The notes under the pieces: model-generated
The model's database searches: none
Told to the model about the DNA's origin: nothing
The model's input: only the letters and a program-made list of their open reading frames with translations
Shown here: one piece after another, positions 5,907-11,260 of the stretch
How positions within the stretch are numbered: the first letter of the stretch is position 1
How the letters are laid out: the number at the start of each line of letters is the position of its first letter
Program-made: the position numbers and the translations under genes
NCBI GenBank assembly: GCA_905479595.1
Contig: CAJQND010000406.1
Coordinates: 1 to 11,260 of the forward strand
Reading direction: 5' to 3'
Source: an uncultured Hyphomicrobiales bacterium
Lineage (GTDB): Bacteria; Pseudomonadota; Alphaproteobacteria; Rhizobiales; CAJQND01
Length of the DNA: 11,260 nucleotides

Positions 5907-6596
5907 TTATCCGTCGATCAGCTTTTCCGGTTTTGCCAAGACCGTAAGGTCCTCCAGGTTGGAAAGGCTGATTTTCCGGCCACTTACTTCCACCCCATAT
6001 TGCGCCAACGTGCCAAAGGCGCGCGACAAGTTCTCGGGGGTCATACCCAGATAGGAAGCCAAAGTGCGTTTGTCATGTGGCAATTTGCACACCCCGCTTG
6101 CACCTTGCAGGGTATCCAGCGTGATCAGGTAGTTCGCCAGGCGTTCAACACCGGTGCGCAGTTTCTGGTTTTTTAGCGTGCGCACCGACACACGGTAATA
6201 ATTTGCAAGTTCATGGAGCATACCCAGCGCAAACTCGCCGTCCTTTGCCATCACCTGCCGCACCGCGTCTGCAGGTACCAGCAAAATTCGAGACCGGATC
6301 GCGGTGCGTGCAGACATAAGGTAAACATCGTCCTTCAAGACCGCTGCCAAAATAAACGTCTTCACCGGCTCGATCATAAAAAGCGTGGTTTCACGTTTGT
6401 TGGCAGTGGCTACAAGCTCAACGCAACCCTCAATTACAATGTGCAGAAAATCTGCCGGGTCACCCTCAGAAATCAACTGAAGGCCAGGTGGAAAAATCTG
6501 CAAATAGGAGCCTTGTACGAGTTCATCAAAGTTTTTCTCGTCCATGCTCGCAAAAAGTGCGAGTTCGCGGATTGCCGCAATTTCCTCATCTCTCAC
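5907..6596 (-). CDS. narR: NarR-like Crp/Fnr family transcription regulator of the nar operon
   Basis: A 229-residue regulator read from the GTG at 6596. The N-terminal two-thirds is a cyclic-nucleotide-binding-like beta roll (for example PPGLQLISEGDPADFLHIV), followed by a dimer helix and a winged helix-turn-helix (about residues 176-203). Its recognition helix TPENLSRAFGTL carries E188, S191 and R192, the E-x-x-S-R triad with which FNR reads TTGAT. The cysteines that hold the FNR iron-sulfur cluster are missing (only two scattered Cys), so it is of the cluster-free NarR/Dnr/NnrR kind. The position divergent from a fused narK and narG matches narR of Paracoccus, which activates narKGHJI in response to nitrate or nitrite. 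The frame extends to a TTG at 6683, but that start has no ribosome site. A Dnr-type NO sensor is the alternative. Confidence 0.82.
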   Translation of the reverse strand: MRDEEIAAIRELALFASMDEKNFDELVQGSYLQIFPPGLQLISEGDPADFLHIVIEGCVELVATANKRETTLFMIEPVKTFILAAVLKDDVYLMSARTAIRSRILLVPADAVRQVMAKDGEFALGMLHELANYYRVSVRTLKNQKLRTGVERLANYLITLDTLQGASGVCKLPHDKRTLASYLGMTPENLSRAFGTLAQYGVEVSGRKISLSNLEDLTVLAKPEKLIDG

Positions 6597-6602
6597 GTTA
6601 TG

Positions 6603-6609
6603 CCTCCCC
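6603..6609 (-). promoter_or_regulatory. ribosome binding site that decides the narR start
   Basis: GGGGAGG on the minus strand lies six bases before the GTG at 6596. It is the best Shine-Dalgarno sequence in the area and supports GTG over the TTG at 6683, which would add 29 residues with no family resemblance. Confidence 0.7.
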
Positions 6610-6641
6610 GCACACCCAGCCACGCCCTCTTCATCATAAAA

Positions 6642-6655
6642 TTGATAAAAGTCAA
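6642..6655 (-). promoter_or_regulatory. near-perfect FNR/NarR-type box close to the narR start
   Basis: On the minus strand this reads TTGACTTTTATCAA, a TTGAC-N4-ATCAA site with one change from the perfect palindrome. Its centre is 52 bases before the narR GTG. It lies downstream of the candidate narR promoter at 6699-6726, so binding there would block narR transcription, which suggests negative autoregulation. If it were instead an activator site at -41.5, the transcript would start inside the ribosome site and the -10 region would be GC-rich, so activation is less likely. Confidence 0.5.
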
Positions 6656-6698
6656 GCTCTTGATTGGAATTGGATTCACCCAAACCCTGATTTTCTCA

Positions 6699-6726
6699 AT
6701 TCTACTCATTACACCTTTCTTGTCTC
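6699..6726 (-). promoter_or_regulatory. candidate sigma-70-type promoter for narR
   Basis: On the minus strand GAGACA (6721-6726, 4 of 6 matches to the -35 consensus) and TAGAAT (6699-6704, 5 of 6 matches to the -10 consensus) are 16 bases apart. Transcription would begin near 6692, leaving a leader of roughly 95 bases that contains the 6642-6655 box. The perfect box at 6757-6770 would then lie near -71 for narR, a class I activator position. Confidence 0.4.
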
Positions 6727-6756
6727 GATTTATTTCGCCTGTCGAAATTGCATAAA

Positions 6757-6770
6757 TTGATCCAGATCAA
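6757..6770 (+). promoter_or_regulatory. FNR/NarR-type binding site upstream of narK
   Basis: TTGATCCAGATCAA is a perfect TTGAT-N4-ATCAA palindrome centred 76 bases before the narK ATG. At the standard -41.5 position it would drive transcription from about 6805, giving a 35-base leader. No good -10 or -35 is visible there, as expected for an activator-dependent promoter. The narK ribosome site is GAGAGG, eight bases before ATG. FNR and the NarR-like protein could both use this site. Confidence 0.8.
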
Positions 6771-6839
6771 ATGCCCCTAGAAGGGGATGCCGTCACTGTC
6801 TCAGTCATGATCATTTGAGAGGCATGAGAGGTATTTGTT

Positions 6840-9569
6840 ATGCACACGCTAGAGGGTGTTACATCTCAACAACAAAACAAGATACTCGGAATGAGTACCT
6901 TAGCGTTCACCGTGTGTTTTGCGGTTTGGACGATTTTTTCCATTATCGGGGTGCAGATCAAAGAAGATCTTGGTCTGTCTGACACCCAGTTCGGCCTGCT
7001 GGTCGGCACGCCGATCCTGACCGGTTCATTGTCGCGGATTTTCCTCGGAATCTGGACCGATCAATATGGTGGCCGCATCGTCTATATGGTGACTATGCTG
7101 GCGGCGGCGGTTGCAACCTTCTTGCTTTCCTACGCTACCACCTACGAAATGATGTTGCTCGCAGCCCTGGGGTTAGGGTTAGCCGGCGGGTCATTTGCTG
7201 TAGGCATTGCCTATGTCTCCAAATGGTATTCACCAGAAAAGCAAGGCACGGCGCTTGGTATTTTTGGCGCAGGTAACGTGGGGGCCGCGGTCACCAAATT
7301 CGTTGCACCATTTGTTATGGTGGCTTACGGCTGGACCATGGTTGCCCAGGTCTGGGCTGCAGTTTTGGTGTTGATGGCGATTGTTTTCTGGTTCACCACC
7401 GATGACGACCCTGAGCTGAAGGCGCGCCGCGCCAGCGGGGAAAAGCCGCTCAGCACGAAAATGGCGCTGGAACCTCTGAAAAACATTCAGGTCTGGCGCT
7501 TCTCGCTTTACTATTTCTTTGTGTTCGGCGCCTTCGTGGCGCTCGCTCTGTGGCTGCCGCGTTATCTGGTCGGGGTATATGAACTCGACATCAAATCAGC
7601 TGGTATGCTGGCGGCGTTCTACTCCGTTCCAGCCAGTATCTTTCGTGCTTATGGCGGACATCTGTCCGACAAATATGGTGCACGCAAGATCATGTACTGG
7701 ACGTTTGCCGTATCTGCGGTTGCAACGTTCATGCTTTCCTATCCAAACACAGACTACATCATTCACGGCATTCGCGGTCCTGTTGCATTCTCAACCAGCA
7801 TGAGCCTGGTGCCGTTCGTGATCCTGATTTTCGTCCTTGGCTTCTTCATGTCTTTGGGTAAAGCGGCTGTGTATAAGCACATTCCGGTTTACTATCCCGG
7901 CAATGTTGGTTCGGTTGGTGGTTTCGTCGGCCTGATCGGCGGGCTCGGTGGGTTTGTCATGCCAATCATGTTCGGTGTGCTGCTAGACCTCACCGGGGTT
8001 TGGACCAGTTGTTTCATGCTGCTGTTTGCCGTTGTTGCCACAGCACTTGTCTGGATGCATTTCTCAATCCGCGCCATGGAACGCGCAGCACTGCCTGACG
8101 AGTTGAAGGCGCTTCCAGAACTTCCTGAAATGAAGGAAATCCACAAAAAGAGCCATGAAGGTGCGCTCAGTGGCGTTATCGAGGACTGGCGTCCTGACGA
8201 TGACAAGTTCTGGACTGACAGCGGCCGCAAAATTGCGCGGCGAAATCTCTGGATTTCGGTTGCCTGTCTGCTCCTCGCCTTCTCCGTATGGCTGGTGTGG
8301 AGTGTGGTGGTCGCCAAACTACCGGCGATCGGGTTCAAATACTCCACCGATCAGTTGTTCTGGCTGGCGGCGTTGCCGGGACTTTCCGGGGCTACCTTGA
8401 GGATTTTCTATTCCTTCATGGTGCCGATCTTTGGCGGTCGGTTATGGACCACCTTGACCACAGCATCCTTGCTGATCCCGGCCTTTGGTATCGGCTATGC
8501 GGTGCAAAACCCTGACACGCCTTATATGATCTTCCTGATCCTGGCGCTGTTATGCGGCTTTGGTGGCGGTAACTTTGCTTCTTCCATGGCAAATATCAGC
8601 TTCTTCTTCCCTAAAAAGGAAAAGGGTAACGCACTGGCCTTGAACGCAGGGCTCGGCAATGCCGGGGTTAGCGTCATGCAGTTTGTTGTGCCGGTCGTCA
8701 TTACAGCTGGCGTCTTTGGTGTCATGGGTGGCGAACCGCAAACCACAGCCGATGGAAGTCAGTTATGGCTGCAAAATGCGGGCTTCATCTGGGTGCCATT
8801 CCTGCTCATCTCGACCGTCGCTGCATGGTTCGGCATGAACGATATCGCGTCTTCGCGGGCATCATTTAAGGAACAATCGGTTATCTTCTCACGTAAACAG
8901 AACTGGATTATGTGCTGGCTCTACACGGGTACTTTCGGCTCCTTCATCGGATATGCTGCAGGCTTCCCATTGCTGGCAAAAACCCAGTTCCCGGACGTGA
9001 ACTCCCTGCAATACGTCTTCCTTGGACCACTTGTTGGTGCGCTGTCGCGTGCAGCAACCGGATGGATCTCCGACAAATTCGGCGGCGGACGGGTTACTTT
9101 CTGGACCTTCCTGGCGATGATCCTGGCGGTTGGTGGAGTTCTTTACTTCCTCGGCATCAAGGAACAACCAGGTGCATTCTGGGGCTTCTTTGCAATGTTC
9201 ATGGTGCTGTTCTTCGCAACAGGTGTGGGCAATGCATCTACCTTCCAGATGATCCCGGTCATCATGCAGAAAGAAGTCAACCGGCTTATGCCTGACCTCG
9301 ATCCTGCAGCCCGGCTTCGCCAGTCAGAGAAGGAATCTGCAGCAATCATCGGCTTCACCTCCGCGATTGCCGCCTATGGTGCCTTCTTCATTCCGAAATC
9401 CTACGGAACGTCCATCGCGGCGACCGGCGGACCGGAAATGGCACTCTGGGCCTTCCTGATCTTCTACATCACCTGTGCGGCAATCACCTGGTACGTCTAC
9501 ACACGTCGCGGCGGACTGCTTCATGACATTGAGCGTGGTCTGACCACCAAAGCCCCTGCTGCTAGCTGA
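6840..9569 (+). CDS. narK: fused nitrate/nitrite transporter NarK (NarK1-NarK2 tandem)
   Basis: A 909-residue inner membrane protein made of two complete 12-helix major facilitator domains. Domain 1 (about 1-425) carries the nitrate signature region GLGLAGGSFAVGIAY (about 110-124) and Arg residues in GSLSRIF and IFRAYGG. Domain 2 (about 470-905) carries GGGNFASSMANISFFFP (from about 574), GNALALNAGLGNAG, and Arg residues in ATLRIF and GALSRAATG, matching the substrate-binding arginines of NarK. A hydrophilic charged linker lies at about 430-470. In Paracoccus such a fusion combines a NarK1-like proton-nitrate symporter, which starts uptake, with a NarK2-like nitrate/nitrite antiporter, which sustains respiration. 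The length is twice that of a single NarK (about 460), and no frameshift or internal start is needed. It is first in an operon with narG, 14 bases downstream, behind the 6757-6770 box. Confidence 0.95.
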   Translation: MHTLEGVTSQQQNKILGMSTLAFTVCFAVWTIFSIIGVQIKEDLGLSDTQFGLLVGTPILTGSLSRIFLGIWTDQYGGRIVYMVTMLAAAVATFLLSYATTYEMMLLAALGLGLAGGSFAVGIAYVSKWYSPEKQGTALGIFGAGNVGAAVTKFVAPFVMVAYGWTMVAQVWAAVLVLMAIVFWFTTDDDPELKARRASGEKPLSTKMALEPLKNIQVWRFSLYYFFVFGAFVALALWLPRYLVGVYELDIKSAGMLAAFYSVPASIFRAYGGHLSDKYGARKIMYWTFAVSAVATFMLSYPNTDYIIHGIRGPVAFSTSMSLVPFVILIFVLGFFMSLGKAAVYKHIPVYYPGNVGSVGGFVGLIGGLGGFVMPIMFGVLLDLTGVWTSCFMLLFAVVATALVWMHFSIRAMERAALPDELKALPELPEMKEIHKKSHEGALSGVIEDWRPDDDKFWTDSGRKIARRNLWISVACLLLAFSVWLVWSVVVAKLPAIGFKYSTDQLFWLAALPGLSGATLRIFYSFMVPIFGGRLWTTLTTASLLIPAFGIGYAVQNPDTPYMIFLILALLCGFGGGNFASSMANISFFFPKKEKGNALALNAGLGNAGVSVMQFVVPVVITAGVFGVMGGEPQTTADGSQLWLQNAGFIWVPFLLISTVAAWFGMNDIASSRASFKEQSVIFSRKQNWIMCWLYTGTFGSFIGYAAGFPLLAKTQFPDVNSLQYVFLGPLVGALSRAATGWISDKFGGGRVTFWTFLAMILAVGGVLYFLGIKEQPGAFWGFFAMFMVLFFATGVGNASTFQMIPVIMQKEVNRLMPDLDPAARLRQSEKESAAIIGFTSAIAAYGAFFIPKSYGTSIAATGGPEMALWAFLIFYITCAAITWYVYTRRGGLLHDIERGLTTKAPAAS

Positions 9570-9583
9570 ATTGGAGAGACAAA

Positions 9584-11260
9584 ATGAGTCACTTAATAGA
9601 CAGGCTAAACTTCTTTAAAAAGAAGAGTACTGAAACTTTCTCCGGCGGTCACGGACAGACAACAACTGAAAACCGTGACTGGGAAGATGCCTACCGCAAG
9701 CGCTGGCAGCATGACAAGATTGTGCGCTCCACACATGGGGTAAACTGCACCGGGTCATGTTCATGGAAGATCTACGTCAAAGGCGGCATCGTTACCTGGG
9801 AAACCCAGCAGACCGATTACCCGCGCACCCGGCCTGATCTGCCAAACCATGAGCCACGCGGTTGTGCAAGGGGTGCCAGCTACAGCTGGTACCTCTACTC
9901 CGGCAACCGGGTGAAATACCCATTGGTGCGCTCACGGCTGATCCGCTTGTGGCGGGCGGCACGCGCAACAATGACCCCGGTGGCGGCATGGAAATCTATT
10001 GTTGAAGATCCCGTAAAACGCAACTCCTACACGTCCAAGCGCGGGCTTGGTGGTCTGGTAAGGGTGCACTGGGACGAAGTGACAGAACTGATCGCAGCCG
10101 CCAACGCCTATACCGCAAAAACCCATGGGCCCGACCGGGTATTCGGTTTCTCGCCGATCCCTGCCATGTCCATGGTTTCTTATGCAGCAGGTTCTCGTTA
10201 CCTGTCGCTGTTGGGTGGTGTGTGCATGTCGTTTTACGATTGGTATTGCGACCTGCCACCGGCCAGTCCGCAAACCTGGGGCGAACAGACCGATGTGCCG
10301 GAATCAGCTGATTGGTATAATTCAGGCTATCTGATCCTGTGGGGCTCAAACGTACCGCAGACACGTACACCAGATGCGCATTTCTTCACTGAAGTGCGCT
10401 ATAAGGGTGCAAAATCTGCTGTTATCTGCCCGGATTATTCCGAAGCAGCTAAATTTGCCGACATGTGGCTGGATGTGAAGCAAGGCACGGACGCAGCACT
10501 TGCCATGGCCATGGGCCACGTAATCCTGCGTGAGTATCATCTTGATCGCCAGGCAGAATATTTCTCGGACTATTGCCGCAAATATACCGACATGCCCAAC
10601 CTGGTGCGGCTGGTCAAAAAAGATGGCCGCTACATTCCAGACCGGATGATCCGTGCTTCCGACATCAAGGGCAATCTGGGTGAGAAGAATAACCCGGAAT
10701 GGAAGACCGTCGCCATCGACAAGAAAACCGGCAAGATCACCGTGCCGCTCGGCTCGGTTGGCTTCCGCTGGGGCGAAAAGGGCAAGTGGAACCTGGAAGA
10801 GAAAAACGGCAAGGGCAAAGACGTCGATCTGCGCATGTCGTTAATCCAGGATGGCGATCATGATGATGTGGTCGGTGTCGGGTTCCCTTATTTCGGCAAT
10901 CTCGAGCACGATCATTTTGAAGGTACGGACCACCCCAGCATTCTGGAACGCAATGTTCCAGTGAAGCAGGTCAAACTTGCTGACGGGGATGCACTGGTTG
11001 CAACGGTGTTTGACCTGATTGCTGCCAATTACGGCCTCGACCGGGGGCTGTCTGGTGAGCATGTGGCCAAATCCTACGACGACATGGTGCCTTACACCCC
11101 GGCATGGGCAGAAAAGATCACCGGGGTTTCCCGCGACAAGATCATTTCTGTTGCCCGTGAATTCGCCACCAATGCCGAGAAAACCAATGGCCGCTCCATG
11201 GTCATTATCGGCGCGGCGATGAATCATTGGTACCACATGGACATGAACTATCGCGGTGTC
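9584..11260 (+). CDS. narG: respiratory nitrate reductase alpha subunit NarG, N-terminal part (cut by right edge)
   Basis: 559 codons are open to the window end, against about 1250 in full NarG. This is the molybdenum bis-MGD catalytic subunit of membrane-bound cytoplasm-facing nitrate reductase, which reduces nitrate to nitrite with quinol electrons delivered through NarI and NarH. The FS0 iron-sulfur site is seen as HGVNCTGSCSW (H51, C55, C59) plus C94 in PRGCARG; the His ligand is characteristic of NarG. The segment FYDWYCDLPPASPQTWGEQ (218-236) contains the molybdenum-ligand Asp, probably D223, equivalent to E. coli Asp222. The N-terminus MSHLIDRLNFFKK resembles the vestigial, unprocessed leader of E. 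coli NarG and lacks a twin arginine. The start has GGAGAG five bases before ATG and lies 14 bases after narK. narH, narJ and narI are expected downstream. Confidence 0.97.
   Translation, partial: MSHLIDRLNFFKKKSTETFSGGHGQTTTENRDWEDAYRKRWQHDKIVRSTHGVNCTGSCSWKIYVKGGIVTWETQQTDYPRTRPDLPNHEPRGCARGASYSWYLYSGNRVKYPLVRSRLIRLWRAARATMTPVAAWKSIVEDPVKRNSYTSKRGLGGLVRVHWDEVTELIAAANAYTAKTHGPDRVFGFSPIPAMSMVSYAAGSRYLSLLGGVCMSFYDWYCDLPPASPQTWGEQTDVPESADWYNSGYLILWGSNVPQTRTPDAHFFTEVRYKGAKSAVICPDYSEAAKFADMWLDVKQGTDAALAMAMGHVILREYHLDRQAEYFSDYCRKYTDMPNLVRLVKKDGRYIPDRMIRASDIKGNLGEKNNPEWKTVAIDKKTGKITVPLGSVGFRWGEKGKWNLEEKNGKGKDVDLRMSLIQDGDHDDVVGVGFPYFGNLEHDHFEGTDHPSILERNVPVKQVKLADGDALVATVFDLIAANYGLDRGLSGEHVAKSYDDMVPYTPAWAEKITGVSRDKIISVAREFATNAEKTNGRSMVIIGAAMNHWYHMDMNYRGV

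Noticed and set aside
6597..6683. N-terminal extension of the narR-like protein from TTG at 6683
   Set aside because: The TTG has no Shine-Dalgarno sequence, the extra 29 residues match no part of the family, and the stretch contains a binding-site-like palindrome that fits non-coding leader DNA.
6213..6755. Plus-strand open frames across the narR-like gene and its upstream region
   Set aside because: They overlap a regulator with a clear helix-turn-helix on the opposite strand. Their translations are low in family-like features and have no ribosome site.
10841..11236. Minus-strand open frame of 131 codons inside narG
   Set aside because: It lies wholly within the narG reading frame, which has continuous family motifs. 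It is a codon-bias shadow.

Overview
The window looks like chromosomal DNA of a denitrifying or nitrate-respiring alphaproteobacterium. This rests on a NarR-type Crp/Fnr regulator divergent from a double-length NarK (NarK1-NarK2 fusion) followed by narG, the arrangement known from Paracoccus. A TadE-like pilus protein, a ChrR-like zinc anti-sigma factor and a DUF2478 protein also fit this class. Base composition is moderate, as in many marine Hyphomicrobiales or Rhodobacterales, but I cannot name a genus.

Layout. Bases 1-182 (minus) hold the N-terminal part of a TadE-like pilus protein that runs off the left edge. Bases 349-3555 hold four minus-strand genes: an AhpD-like/carboxymuconolactone decarboxylase family protein with its own perfect FNR-type box (768-781), a ChrR-like zinc-cupin anti-sigma factor with no sigma gene beside it, a DUF2478 protein, and a class III aminotransferase. 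Divergent from the aminotransferase is an agmatinase-like ureohydrolase (3777-4799). Together these two could convert agmatine to putrescine and then to 4-aminobutanal, although the exact substrates are not certain.

Bases 4810-5877 hold three small genes for exported proteins of unknown function, in alternating orientation and packed tail to tail. Bases 5907-11260 are the nitrate respiration locus. The NarR-like regulator (minus) is best started at a GTG at 6596. It is separated from narK-narG (plus) by an intergenic region with a perfect TTGAT-N4-ATCAA box (6757-6770) and a second near-perfect box (6642-6655) close to the narR start. narK (909 codons) imports nitrate and exchanges nitrate for nitrite. 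narG begins 14 bases downstream and is cut by the right edge after 559 codons, so narHJI are expected beyond it.

The most interesting theme is regulatory. The recognition helix of the NarR-like protein carries the E-x-x-S-R triad that reads TTGAT half-sites. Matching boxes sit both in the nar promoter region and, about 6 kb away, in front of the AhpD-like gene beside the orphan ChrR-like gene. I found no CRISPR array, insertion sequence, tRNA or rRNA, and no gene-free stretch longer than 300 bases.
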